Positions 23,225-33,073 of a stretch of DNA of 64,000 nucleotides are shown here, piece by piece. The notes under the pieces are model-generated. The model was not told the origin of the DNA, searched no databases, and saw only the letters and a program-made list of their open reading frames with translations. The DNA is from Cladopsammia gracilis (Eukaryota; Cnidaria; Anthozoa; Scleractinia; Dendrophylliidae): NCBI GenBank assembly GCA_022457155.1, contig JAJGOT010000021.1, forward strand, positions 2,898,501 to 2,962,500, written 5' to 3'. A program made the translations under genes and the position numbers. Numbering within the stretch: position 1 is the first letter of the stretch; each line of letters begins with the position of its first letter.

Positions 23225-23446
23225 TTATGTTGGGATCGGCAGGATCTTCTGGTCCTCGAGGTATTTCTTGAGCGCAATGCTCCCAGCCATGGCGGCAGTG
23301 AACTTCACGTAGTTCATGAGATTCGAGCTGGGGTCGGCCGTGAGATTTTATTTGATGATCTTTTTGCCAATCCACCCAATACCTGCGACAAGGCCAGTGA
23401 TTGTGGCTGCATCGAGAACAGATTTCACGAGTTTGTTGTCAGACAT
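23225..23446 (-). pseudogene. Element 1 small hydrophobic protein
   Basis: The start at 23446 follows AATATATACACC. The first 32 residues hold one hydrophobic segment (ITGLVAGIGWIGKK). An in-frame TAA at about 23348-23350 then interrupts, after which the same frame continues for about 40 residues with a second hydrophobic stretch (KFTAAMAGSIALKKYL). The original was probably about 73 residues with two membrane segments. The role is unknown. Confidence 0.6.
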
Positions 23447-23465
23447 GGTGTATATATTAGATTTT

Positions 23466-23660
23466 TTATATTTTCTCACCTTCGTCTTCACTCTCATCTT
23501 CAGCCTCGTCTTCGTACTTTGCGATAGCATGTTCTCTTATGTTATTCTCATACTCTCTGATAGAGTCGCGAATTGCGTCGAAAAAGGTGAGATTATTTTT
23601 AAACCAAAGATAAGTGAAGGCGGTCCAGCCGAGGAAGTTGATGATACATTTATGACACAT
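23466..23660 (-). CDS. Element 1 small membrane protein with acidic tail
   Basis: This 64-residue protein has one N-terminal hydrophobic segment (INFLGWTAFTYLWF) and a very acidic C-terminus (EDEAEDESEDEGE). The start follows TTATATATATACACC, the element 1 promoter form. The frame is intact, which is rare here. The function is unknown. Confidence 0.6.
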   Translation of the reverse strand: MCHKCIINFLGWTAFTYLWFKNNLTFFDAIRDSIREYENNIREHAIAKYEDEAEDESEDEGEKI

Positions 23661-24109
23661 GGTGTATATATATAAGATTTTTTTTACTCCATCTCACGAG
23701 TTTCCGCCTCGGTGGTGGAGTAGTTTGAACTTCATTCACTTCTACAGGGGCTGGGGCTGGGGTCTGGTTGCGTCCAAGTGTCTTCATAATGGCCTCGCGT
23801 TGGTAATAGACGCCCCAAGCGGATATAATCACCCCGACAACCGTTAGAATCCAGAAACCAGAGTTGTTGACACTAATGGTGGTTGTATTCCCCTGGCTTG
23901 GGGCAGGCTCGTTTGTTGGTTTGGAAGCTTGTGCTTGTTTTTTCGCCTCTCTTGCCAGACGGTTGCGTGCAGCAAGCCTTTTGCCGGACTCAACACGACC
24001 CGGGTTTTTGGCTGGAGCAGTCTTTGGGGTATCAGAGGTAACGTGCGTGTTGGTTGTGGGTGCTGGCGCGGCTGTTTCTTCAGGTACCGTCTCGAGCGGT
24101 TGTGCCATC

Positions 24110-24111
<2 letters not shown>
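23650..24111 (-). CDS. Element 1 single-pass protein with basic segment
   Basis: The frame of 153 residues has a Pro/Thr-rich N-terminus, a basic stretch (GRVESGKRLAARNRLAREAKK region), one membrane segment (GFWILTVVGVIISAWGVYY) and a Pro-rich tail. Two consecutive ATGs follow the (TA)n tract and ACAC. It overlaps the next gene start by 11 bases. The basic segment could bind DNA or the capsid, but this is inference. Confidence 0.6.

Positions 24112-24114
<3 letters not shown>

Positions 24115-24177
<63 letters not shown>
24115..24177. repeat. (TA)n microsatellite at a promoter
   Basis: An uninterrupted TA run lies immediately upstream of the minus-strand gene starting at 24111, where other element 1 genes have a short TATATA box. 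Confidence 0.9.
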
Positions 24178-24180
<3 letters not shown>

Positions 24181-24270
24181 ATTTAAAACCTACAAGGTTC
24201 CCTCATGATTCCTTCATGGTTCCTTCATGGTTCCTTCGTGATTCCTTCATGATTCCTTCATGGTTCCTTT
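24181..24270. repeat. CATGGTTCCTT-type short repeats
   Basis: TTCCTTCATGATTCC and TTCCTTCATGGTTCC alternate about seven times. They are non-coding and lie just after the end of the next minus-strand gene. Confidence 0.8.
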
Positions 24271-24274
24271 CAGA

Positions 24275-24871
24275 TTATGTGTCAACTTCATCAAAATCCT
24301 CGAGTGGATAACCTTCACTGTCTCTTGTGAGAGGCCTGGGAGTCGGAGGAGAAGGAGGCAGCTCTTCTAGCTCCTTTTTGAAGTCGATGTGTTTTGTAGT
24401 AATCAAAACAGCATTGGCCAAGGCCAAGAATCGCCCACATCGCAGTGCAAGGTTTCCAGCAAGAGATGACAGTTCATGTTGGATCATGTAGTCATTTTTG
24501 AGTTCTTTCTACAGTGCCTCCACATCGTCAATCTTAACAACCATGCCGGCGCCTTTGGTTACGAGCATTATAACGCTGTCAATCAGACTCGGTCGTCTTG
24601 TTGCCGACATATGCTTCATACCTTTTGTAAAACTTTTCAACCTCTTTATCCGTCAGGCGCTTCACATGCTCGTGTGTGAGATGGACACCGATGGCTTCTT
24701 TTGATTTGCCGGTTGAAACCAGAACTGCCAGCTTCTCGCGTTGAGCCGGAATGTTGTCACCTGTTAAGACTTCAGGAATCGCTGATGGCACAGAGCTATC
24801 AGGGTCTGACGCTAGCATCTGCTCTGCATGATTTCATTCATTGCGGCCACGTCTTCTGGGTTCGTTGCCAT
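24275..24871 (-). pseudogene. Element 1 conserved-looking protein, unknown role
   Basis: The start at 24871 follows a (TA)n tract and ACACA. A frameshift near 24815 leads into a helical middle (VLTGDNIPAQREKLAVLV, then KRLTDKEVEKFYKRYEAYVG). A second shift lies near 24580. An in-frame TAG falls at about 24510, and the last 70 residues (SSLAGNLALRCGRFLALANAV) follow. Together this makes about 195 codons. There are no catalytic motifs, and a structural or accessory virion role is possible. Confidence 0.55.
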
Positions 24872-24875
<4 letters not shown>

Positions 24876-24937
<62 letters not shown>

Positions 24938-24942
24938 TATAA
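24876..24942. repeat. (TA)n microsatellite at a promoter
   Basis: A TA run abuts the start of the minus-strand gene beginning at 24871, with one CA interruption near its right end. Confidence 0.9.
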
Positions 24943-25013
24943 ACAGAGAAACAACATAAATAGTGTTTCACGCAGTCGTAGGAGTGCTCGATGCAAATAC
25001 ATGCAGAGCGAAA

Positions 25014-25076
25014 TACAATTTTAGATAGAAAATTTCTAGAGACAGTTAGACTGTCTCTAGAAATTTTCTATCTAAA

Positions 25077-25082
<6 letters not shown>
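25014..25082. repeat. Perfect 69-base palindrome
   Basis: Two 33-base arms pair exactly around the loop TAG (25047-25049). The left arm starts TACAATTTTAGATAG and ends GACAGT. A (TA)n run follows directly. It is too short to code and looks like a tiny foldback element or a recent inverted duplication. Confidence 0.95.

Positions 25083-25128
<46 letters not shown>
25083..25128. repeat. (TA)n microsatellite
   Basis: This TA run is on the left side of a PLE terminal-repeat insertion. A matching run is on the right side (25372-25414). Confidence 0.9.
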
Positions 25129-25130
<2 letters not shown>

Positions 25131-25163
25131 TGTGGAGGAAAGAAACAAATAAACTACGCTATC

Positions 25164-25206
25164 ATCCCGACAAGCCTGTTTCGTGGTTGCCCACTCATCA
25201 GGGGAT
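25164..25206 (-). ncRNA. Hammerhead ribozyme (PLE type), minus copy
   Basis: Read on the minus strand: helix I ATCCC with GGGAT, core CTGATGA, helix II GTGG-GCAA-CCAC, GAAA, helix III ACA/TGT with loop GGCT, and the cleavage triplet GTC. All core positions are intact. Hammerheads with such short helix III are known from PLEs. Confidence 0.85.
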
Positions 25207-25228
25207 TGAGTTGCCCACTCATCAGGGA

Positions 25229-25271
25229 ATCCCCTGATGAGTGGGCAACCACGAAACAGGCTTGTCGGGAT
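25229..25271 (+). ncRNA. Hammerhead ribozyme (PLE type), plus copy
   Basis: The parts match the minus copy base for base: ATCCC at 25229-25233, CTGATGA at 25234-25240, helix II at 25241-25252, GAAA at 25253-25256, GTC at 25264-25266 and GGGAT at 25267-25271. The two ribozymes stand back to back with 22 bases between them. Confidence 0.88.
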
Positions 25272-25368
25272 GAAAGCGTAGTTTATTTGTTTCTTTCCTC
25301 CATAAACATATACTTCGCTCTACATTAATGTATTGAGCACTGTTTTACGAATATCCAGTTCTACACTA

Positions 25369-25371
<3 letters not shown>

Positions 25372-25414
<43 letters not shown>
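25372..25414. repeat. (TA)n microsatellite
   Basis: This TA run sits at the right edge of the small PLE insertion and at the end of the next minus-strand gene, whose stop appears to be lost into it. Confidence 0.9.
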
Positions 25415-25416
<2 letters not shown>

Positions 25417-25646
25417 CACTTATTCTCTTGATGTCAGGGAAAAGTCTTTCAACCTCACGTATAAGAGCTGTCATGGTGTCTGGCATCACAGTGTTTCAAA
25501 GGATAGCGGCTAAGAAGCATGAGGCGCAGATCGTCCTCGCCAGCGGCTTTGATTATCTGCATTTGCATCTCCTCCGCCTGACTCTGCAATTCACCCAGAA
25601 GCTGTGAAAAGACCGTGAGCTTGTGGATACTGGTTGAGGTGTTCAT
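25415..25646 (-). pseudogene. Element 1 small helical protein
   Basis: The start at 25646 follows TATATATACTCTGAGCC. The predicted protein is about 75 residues, helical, with heptad-like spacing (LTVFSQLLGELQSQAEEMQ). A frameshift near 25480 changes frame before MTALIREVERLFP. The role is unknown; a small capsid-associated coiled coil is one possibility. Confidence 0.5.
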
Positions 25647-25673
25647 GGCTCAGAGTATATATATACATGTTTT

Positions 25674-26278
25674 TCACATTTTCACTTCAATCCCATAGGG
25701 ATGTCGCAGAGAGAAAACTAGGTGGGAAAACTTGCGCTCCTTAACTCGGGCAATAAGCTCTTTGTACTCCTCATGTGAGAGCTCACCGGCATAGTCATCG
25801 AAGATAGCCTTCGTTGTTTTTCCTGATGGGGTGTAAAAAAGCACGATCGCTGCGACGTTTTCCCTAAAGGGTTTAGCAATACTGGTTATCTGTTGGGTTA
25901 ACACCCACACGGAGATGCCGCTGTGGCGGGCGCTGAAACCAAGTTGCACCAGCTGGCCTGTGCGACCTTTCACGGCTTTCGAAGCGGCGCAATCATCGAG
26001 CACAAAGAGCGTGTTAGTCCCGGAGAAGTGGAAACTTGATATAGTTAGCCACCATTCAATCTCATGCTGTTGACAATCTATCACGAAAATGCGTGGCTCC
26101 TTGTCCACGAAACCATCGTAGGTCTTGTTAATTGTGAACAAATGTTGGGCAGAAGAGAACGATATAGTCAAACTTGCCTCTGAAGGGGCCTTGGAGTTGA
26201 TTCAGAAGATATTGTGTTTTTCCAGAGTTAGTAGGCCCGATAATAAGGGCATTGAAGGGCTGCTTTCTTGGATCCATA
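25674..26278 (-). pseudogene. Element 1 A32-like genome-packaging ATPase
   Basis: The start at 26278 follows ACACATATAGAGT. Walker A is GPTNSGKT near residue 15, and Walker B is TLFVLDDCAASK near residue 110. WVLTQQ follows as the sensor-like strand. This order fits the FtsK/HerA superfamily ATPases that pump DNA into Polinton and NCLDV capsids. A single frameshift near 26135 separates Walker A from the rest. The length of about 200 codons is normal for the family. Confidence 0.9.
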
Positions 26279-26293
26279 CTCTATATGTGTGTT

Positions 26294-27543
26294 TTAATAC
26301 TGAACCGCCTGTAGCTGTCTGTCCATGATATTCATCTGTGAGTCGCTGATGGTGTAGACGTGGCAGTGCACGTTTCCCGAGCCGGAGGTTGTCCTTTCGA
26401 TCTCAAGATGTACGCCGTCCTTTGTGTTGACGAGGCGTTGACCGTTGCCATGTAGGGTTGTATCAGCCATGGACCGAAGGTCGATAAGGAGGCCGAACTT
26501 GTTGCCCGTGAGATATTTGGTCAGATTCATGTTGGACCTACCGGCACCACTCTTTCCGAAGAGACGACTGACCTCGTTGTACATGTCGGTCCCATTGATG
26601 CCTTCGTTGTAAATCCTGTTGGGGGAGCCGTTGATGGTGACATTCACCTTGGTTATGTCTGGATTGAAGTATTTTTCTGAGTCCCTGGCTCCTGCCGTGT
26701 AGGGCTCGATGAATAGCAGAAGGATGGCTTTTAGTGACCTGCGCTGCGGGTTCACCCTGAGATTCAGCCTAGCGTCTGAACCCTTCGAGAAGGGGACCAC
26801 TTCCTCTCGCATTATATGGTCGTAGGCAAACTCCTTTCCGCTAAAATAGACACTTGTTGCCTCGTCAGCCAGCTGCTTACTTCGGATTGTCTCGTACTCA
26901 AGCTGGATATTTGTCAACTTGTACACAAGCTTGCTTGTATCCGAACCCTTGACAACTTGAGAAACATGGGCTAGCGTAATCTCGAAGATGAGATCGTTGT
27001 AGAGTGCCTGTGGGTACATGACGCCGTGGTCTGTTAGAATCTGGTGGTCAAGATTGATGCGGTATTTGTTTTGTAAATGGTCTCCAGCTTGTTTTCCACA
27101 TCCGCGCCAGAGGTCTTCTTGTCGCCGGCATTAGAGCGAATCTTGCTCAAGTCTACACTCTGAATGCCCTCGGGAATCATATTGTCTCTCTTGTCAACAG
27201 AAAGGAAGAGGTCCTCAAAGATTTTGTAAATATCGTACCCAACGGTGTCCTGGACGGTGGTAGCGGCAAACTTGACAACGAGCCTGTCAACTGGTGCTCT
27301 GGAGACATTTTGTACAAGATAGTTGTTTGCGTGGCCGCCGGCAAGGTCGATGTTAAAGAGCAAGGCAAGCGAGCCCGACACGATAACCTCATGTCCGTTG
27401 AGCTTGGGCACCGAAACGTACAGGGTCTCGCCAGGCTTGACTTTAGAGCGATCAAATGTGATGCGCATTACGGTGCGCTCTGCTTTCATAGCACCAAGAG
27501 TCTTCTCAGCGTTCGTTGGAAGGAGGTTTGGTTGCACAGCCAT
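26294..27543 (-). pseudogene. mcp: Element 1 major capsid protein
   Basis: The start at 27543 follows CATATATTTACTCTGGCT. Two open segments (27543-27034 and 27019-26294) are in different frames and join through a one-base shift near 27050-27080. The total is about 416 codons. The alternating strand-rich pattern, size and position next to the packaging ATPase fit the double-jelly-roll major capsid proteins of adintoviruses and Polintons. I rely on context and overall pattern and not on a single motif. The gene is divergent from the coiled-coil gene at 27586, with 42 bases between. Confidence 0.8.
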
Positions 27544-27585
27544 AGCCAGAGTAAATATATGTTTTTAAAATTATTTATATACATC
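27544..27585. promoter_or_regulatory. Divergent promoter between capsid and coiled-coil genes
   Basis: The 42-base gap holds AGTAAATATATG facing the capsid gene and ATTTATATACATC facing the coiled-coil gene. Each lies within about 20 bases of its ATG. Confidence 0.55.
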
Positions 27586-28975
27586 ATGGCCGAAGGTGGA
27601 TATGATATACCTGGCGAGAATGAGAATACCTGGCTTGACTGGGGCACAGACCACGATGATGATGATGATGACGAAGAAAAAGTTGACACAACAACCCCGT
27701 TTTAACCAGGCGGCACATCCACCCCATATCATGGCGGTGAAGAGCATGAAATGACTCGATTGCCTCACGAACAGGGCGGCTTAGATGACACCGACCCTCT
27801 GCTTGCGGGTGATGAGTTAAGCCAGCGGCTTCAACGAACAAGACAAGCCTCGCCTTGGTCAGATCTCACAGACATGTACCCAAATGCGAATAAAGCCGCT
27901 ATCGAAACATTTTACGAAACAGATAAAAAAGGAAACCCAAGGCTGTACGTTAAAATTGTTGGCAGTGGAAAAAGGCATATCCTGTGTTTACAAAAAATGC
28001 TGTAACACGGCAACTTAGGGAAAATCCACAGATTTCACAAGAAATTAAAAGTTATCTCGGAAAGTCAATGTTTGATCAGATGAAAGACTATCAAGCAGAA
28101 CAAAAGCAAAAACAACAAGAACTGCAAGCAAAACAAAATCAAAAACAACAAATGGAAAAAACGATCGCAGATAGAGACAAGGTTCGTCAAGACATGGACG
28201 AACTTAGAAATAAAATAAAACAGGCTGATGACCACATTCAGGAGCTTGAAAACCAGCATGGAACACTGAATGAAGAAGAAATACAAAGGCTGAAAGATGA
28301 AAAGAAAAAGCTTGAATCTGATCATCAAAATAAAAGAAAACAACTGCTACAGTTTCAGAAAACAGCAAAACAAGCAGAAAAATTACAAGAAGACATCAAT
28401 AAACTCACGGTCGACAATAATAACATAAACAAGAATATAAATGAACTTAGCGTAAAAATAGACGCTAAAGAGTCGCTTGATGAACTGAAACAACAAAAAG
28501 AAGAGCTTGAACAACTAAACGCTGAAGACAGACGCGTGATAGAGGATGAGAACACTTCCCCCTCTGAAAGAGAAGCCGCAGAATCCCGAGTTGCAGAACG
28601 TAATGAAGAACTGGCAAGAGTCAATACAGAAATTGAGGTGAGAGAAAGGGGCATGCCTTTGAGAGAGAGGATAAAAAATATCTTCAAGAAATATGGTTGG
28701 ACCCTTCAAGCAGTTGTTCTGGCTGCCGGTATTGTCATAGGCGCTGTGACGCTTGCTGCAATGAATGGCTTGAAAGCTGGTACAAAGGCTATTGGTAATG
28801 GGCTCAAAAAATACCAAAGAAGATAGCCTCCATCCTGCCAGGTTTGATCGGTTCGATCGTGAGCTTTATCTTCAAAGCGGCCGGCCAGGTTATCTCCTTT
28901 CTTGGCAAGCACGCCTGGCTTCTAATCCTTGCCATGGTGGCCTTTTTGGTTGAAAAGACCATTAAGAAGCATTAA
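27586..28975 (+). pseudogene. Element 1 long coiled-coil membrane protein
   Basis: The start at 27586 has a good TATA box. An acidic Asp run near residue 25 is followed by an in-frame TAA at 27703-27705, then the same frame to about 28000. There a frameshift leads into about 220 residues of strong coiled coil rich in Gln, Lys and Glu. Two hydrophobic regions follow (VVLAAGIVIGAVTLAAM near 28720, and GLIGSIVSFIF to LLILAMVAFLV near 28840-28950), with a frameshift between them near 28815. It ends in a basic tail. The total is about 463 codons. This is probably a virion or membrane-remodelling protein, by inference. Confidence 0.7.
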
Positions 28976-28998
28976 CGCGCCCATACAACAAAGCCTGC

Positions 28999-29635
28999 TT
29001 AAGCAAGCGCGCCCATAGCAATGAGCGCCTTGTTTACGTGATGCGGCTCGATCTTAGTCTCTTGCGTTGGTTCTGGTGTTGTGGCTGGTGTTGCGGTTTG
29101 GGCTGGCGCGCTGGTGGCTGGTTTTGCAGTCTTGTCCCCGATGCCCTGTGTCTGTGTCGCCTGTTTGTGAATCGGGTTCGATGGGTGGCTGTTTGGTGGA
29201 TTTATCTTGCTCGGCCCACCGGCCATGGGGCGCAAGGATGCTTTTTTGTGCCCAGATTGACATCATTGCTCACGCCCAGCTTCATCCCTTGCGTTGCCTG
29301 CATAAGATTGTTATTGTACCCCACCACGCTCTCTGTGTTGATAACCATGCCTGACGGCATCAGCCAGCTCCCAGGGGCAACTACAAAGTTTAGCCACACT
29401 TTTGTTTCTTCGATGGGCTGCTGATAATGCTGTGAAGTCTGAGATTGCTTTAGCCTTGGCCGCTGTGGAGACTTTTGCGGATCTACTGCGGGTTGTGTTG
29501 TTATAGGGTGTTGATAGATATTAGGGGGGCTATAAAACGGGGGCGGAGGCCCGTAATCGTGACCGCCAATGTCTAGACCAAGATTTGAACCAGGATTAAA
29601 TCCACCAGTCCACCAGGGCGTCTGCCAAACATTAT

Positions 29636-29640
<5 letters not shown>
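28999..29640 (-). pseudogene. Element 1 Pro-rich structural-type protein
   Basis: Reading left from the (TA)n tract there is a Pro/Tyr-rich N-terminus (DYGPPPPFYSPPNIYQHP). A compact segment follows (VWLNFVVAPGSWLMPSGM, then GYNNNL), then a frameshift near 29230 and a Pro/Thr/Ala-rich C-terminus ending ALIAMGALA. The start codon is not certain because the N-terminus runs into the microsatellite. A virion surface or scaffold role is possible but unproven. Confidence 0.5.
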
Positions 29641-29720
<80 letters not shown>

Positions 29721-29739
29721 TTATATATATATATATATA

Positions 29740-29811
<72 letters not shown>
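29639..29811. repeat. (TA)n microsatellite, longest in the window
   Basis: About 170 bases of TA are interrupted by two TTTATTTA units. It sits upstream of the Pro-rich gene and forms the left edge of the large PLE. Confidence 0.95.
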
Positions 29812-29814
<3 letters not shown>

Positions 29815-29842
29815 AGGAAAGAAACAAATAAACTACGCTTTC

Positions 29843-29885
29843 ATCCCGACAAGCCTGTTTCGTGGTTGCCCACTCATCAGGGGAT
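29843..29885 (-). ncRNA. Hammerhead ribozyme at left end of PLE
   Basis: This motif is identical in parts to 25164-25206: ATCCC/GGGAT, CTGATGA, GTGG-GCAA-CCAC, GAAA, ACA/TGT, GTC. Confidence 0.87.
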
Positions 29886-30076
29886 TCAATAAGAATATTC
29901 TTTACCATCGCTTCTTATATACAAAATAATTTACATAATAACAATAACAAATCTATGCGGCGCGAAGTTTAACAGTTCAGCTGTTGCGTAGAAGGGCTGT
30001 TTCTATGGCGGCAAGAAGACACGAGTTCATTACGTTTGTTAAGTGTAGAAAGTTTCGGTCGGCAAATGAAATTAAA

Positions 30077-31114
30077 TTAAAGAAATTTTTCCTTTAGGCA
30101 GAGGTTGCATCTTTTGCTTGAGCTGTTGTACGGTGAATGCGAAGACAGGATGCGCCATGAAATATAGTGTTCGACGTTGTTGTCTTTGAGAGTCCAGATG
30201 TACTTGCTTAGTTCAGTTGAGTTTCTGTGTTTAGAGTGGCGGAATGATGCGGTGTGGTTTCGGTATCTTGTTTTGAAGTCGTTTTCCGTGAGTCCGATGC
30301 ATGTTTCTGTTGTGTTGTTGTCGTTGCGCGTGACTGTAGCTTGGTAGATGACTGATGATTGTAGGCAGTTTCCGTCGAGTGGGCATGTGTTCTTTTGTCG
30401 GCAGTTGCATGTCTTCTTGTCTTGAGTGGTATTAGAGTTAGCTGTGGCGGCGTCGTTGGCTTGCGTGGATGACTTTAGAATCTGCTTATTATGGTTATCA
30501 ATTATCTGTTTGGCGTTATTCATGCAGCTGTAACTTATTTTTATGGTGTTGCGGTTGAAGATTTTTCGGAGCTTGTGATCTTTAGGGAAGTGCTTGTCTA
30601 TTAGGGCGAGGAACTTGTATCCGATGTTGGTGCTGGTGTTTTTGCTAAATGGAGGGTTATACCAGATGATGTTGTAGCGTTGTCTGTTTTTCCGTCTGTT
30701 TGTTGTTGGAGGCTCATACTGTAGCGTGTATTGGTAGCCGCTTTCGTCGAGTGCTTTCTGGTATGGAGGGACGGCTTGGTCAAAGGATGCTTTGTCGGAA
30801 GATAGGGATGAAAGGCGTTTGTTGATGCCGGCGGGAATGTTCTTTGCAGTGATGGGCGGGTGATTGCTCTCGCGGTGGACGTATTGAAGTTTAGTGTTCG
30901 GTTTAGTGAAGGGCTGATAGGTGCTTTGGTTGAGATTAAATGTGACGTCTAGGAAGTTAATGATTTGTTTGTTAGCTTCTATGGTGATGCGTAGTCCGTT
31001 ATTATTAAAGATGCGGCATATTTCTTTCTTGGTGTTCTCTGTCTCTGGGTGAAGCGTTAGTAATGGCTGGTCCGTCGTCTCGGTAAAGTCCTACGTTAAT
31101 ATTCAGGTGCTGGA
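30077..31114 (-). pseudogene. PLE inverted copy: RT end plus GIY-YIG endonuclease
   Basis: The minus strand repeats the late RT region and the CNCRQKNTCPLDGNC zinc cluster, followed by an altered GIY-YIG-like IGLTENDFKTRYRNH. Frames are broken between 30783 and 30601 and elsewhere. It lacks everything upstream of the YRDD region. Confidence 0.85.
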
Positions 31115-32715
31115 GTTGCATTCATAACACTTAAAGACCACAAGCCGAACTTCGCAAACAAACCGACCTGCAGACTAATCAACCCCACGAAATCCGAGAT
31201 AGGCAAAGTCAGCAAAGACATCCTCGACCGTATTAACAGCAACATCACAAAAACATGCAACTTCAACCAATGGAAAAACACCGCATCCGTAATTAACTGG
31301 TTCAAATCTGTTCAAAACCAACAACGCTCCAGCTGCTTCATCTGCTTCGACATTGAAGAGTTCTACCCCTCCATCAGCCAAGACCTCCTTAACAAAGCAC
31401 TCGACTTCACCTCTAACTACGATAACATTACCGCCGACGAAAGAAACATCATAATCCATGCTAAAAGCTCCATCCTAATCCACAAGAACCAACCCTGGCA
31501 AAAGAAGACAACACGACATTCGACGTCACCATGGGAAGCTTCGACGGCGCCGAAACATGCGAACTCGTGGGAAGCTTCCTCCTATCTCAACTCCAGCACC
31601 TGAATATTAACGTAGGACTTTACCGAGACGACAGACTAGCCATTACTAACGCTTCACCCAGAGACACAGAGAACACCAAGAAAGAAATATGCCGCATCTT
31701 TAATAATAACGGACTACGCATCACCATAGAAGCTAACAAACAAATCATTAACTTCCTAGACGTCACATTTAATCTCAACCAAAGCACCTATCAGCCCTTC
31801 ACTAAACCGAACACTAAACTTCAATAAGTCCACCGCGAGAGCAATCACCCGCCCATCACTGCAAAGAACATTCCCGCCGGCATCAACAAACGCCTTTCAT
31901 CCCTATCTTCCGACAAAGCATCCTTTGACCAAGCCGTCCCTCCATACCAGAAAGCACTCGACGAAAGCGGCTACCAATACACGCTACAGTATGAGCCTCC
32001 AACAACAAACAGACGGAAAAACAGACAACGCAACAACATCATCTGGTATAACCCTCCATTTAGCAAAAACACCAGCACCAACATCGGATACAAGTTCCTC
32101 GCCCTAATAGACAAGCACTTCCCTAAAGATCACAAGCTCCGAAAAATCTTCAACCGCAACACCATGAAAATAAGTTACAGCTGCATGAATAACGCCAAAC
32201 AGATAATTGATAACCATAATAAGCAGATTCTAAAGTCATCCACGCAAGCCAACGACGCCGCCACTTCTAACTCTAATACCGCTCAAGACAAGAAGACATG
32301 CAACTGCCGACAAAAGAACACATGCCCACTCGACGGAAACTGCCTACAATCATCAGTCATCTACCAAGCTTTTGTCACGCGCAACGACAACAATACAACA
32401 GAAACATACATCGGACTCACGGAAAACGACTTCAAAACAAGATACCGAAACCACACCGCATCATTCCGCCACTCTAAACACAGAAACTCAACTGAACCAA
32501 GCAAGTACATCTGGACTCTCAAAGACAACAACATCGAACACTATATTTCATGGCGCATCCTGTCTTCGCATTCACCGTACAACAGCTCAAGCAAAAGATG
32601 CAACCTCTGCCTAAAGGAAAAATTTTGCCGACCGAAACTTTCTACACTTAACAAACGTAATGAACTCGTGTCTTCTTGCCGCCATAGAAACAAAGCCCTT
32701 CTACGCAACAGCTGA
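31115..32715 (+). pseudogene. PLE reverse transcriptase plus GIY-YIG endonuclease
   Basis: The first part has FITLKDHKPNF, CRLINPTKSEIG and FDIEEFYPSI, which is typical of Penelope RT motifs 2 to 3. A frameshift near 31520 leads to GLYRDDRLAI with the YRDD catalytic box, then NFLDVTFNL. Another break near 31827 precedes the linker. From 32164 the frame runs through the zinc cluster CNCRQKNTCPLDGNC and the endonuclease block YIGLTENDFKTRYRNH to the end. The copy is dead but recent enough to read easily. Confidence 0.9.
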
Positions 32716-32805
32716 ACTGTTAAACTTCGCGCCGCATAGATTTGTTATTGTTATTATGTAAATTATTTTGTATATAAGAAGCGATGGTAGAGAATATTCT
32801 TATTG

Positions 32806-32848
32806 AACCCCTGATGAGTGGGCAACCACGAAACAGGCTTGTCGGGAT
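32806..32848 (+). ncRNA. Hammerhead ribozyme at right end of PLE
   Basis: The core CTGATGA, helix II, GAAA, helix III and GTC are intact. Helix I is ACCC against GGGA with one mismatch, so it is weaker than in the other copies. Confidence 0.8.
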
Positions 32849-32944
32849 GAAAGCGTAGTTTATTTGTTTCTTTCCTCCATAAACATATACTTCGCTCTAC
32901 ATTAATGTATTGAGCACTGCTTTACGACTGTCCAGTTCTACACT

Positions 32945-32974
32945 TTATATATATATTATTATATAAATATATAA

Positions 32975-33072
<98 letters not shown>
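32945..33072. repeat. (TA)n-rich tract
   Basis: TA runs with TTATAAATATATAAAT interruptions separate the large PLE from a second PLE remnant. Confidence 0.9.

Positions 33073-33073
<1 letters not shown>

Larger units (their letters stand above)
25130..25371. mobile_element. PLE terminal repeats, inverted pair, lying in (TA)n
   Basis: The block begins TGTTTGTGGAGGAAAG and has GAAACAAATAAACTACGCT in one orientation and AGCGTAGTTTATTTGTTTC in the other. It ends with the same tail (TTCGCTCTACATTAATGTAT, then CCAGTTCTACAC) that ends the large PLE at 32943. It is an internally deleted PLE made almost only of terminal sequence and has TA runs on both sides. Confidence 0.85.
29812..32943. mobile_element. 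Penelope-like element with 5'-truncated inverted copy
   Basis: A plus-strand copy from about 31115 to 32943 carries RT and GIY-YIG domains. A truncated minus-strand copy from 31114 back to 29812 repeats the last 1.3 kb. The junction at 31114/31115 joins two points of the same element. Hammerhead ribozymes lie at both outer ends. TA runs border both sides. Partial inverted copies are a known feature of PLEs. Confidence 0.9.

Noticed and set aside
24054..25024. Ile/Tyr repeat proteins through (TA)n tracts
   Set aside because: Alternating YIYIYI residues are simple translations of TA repeats.
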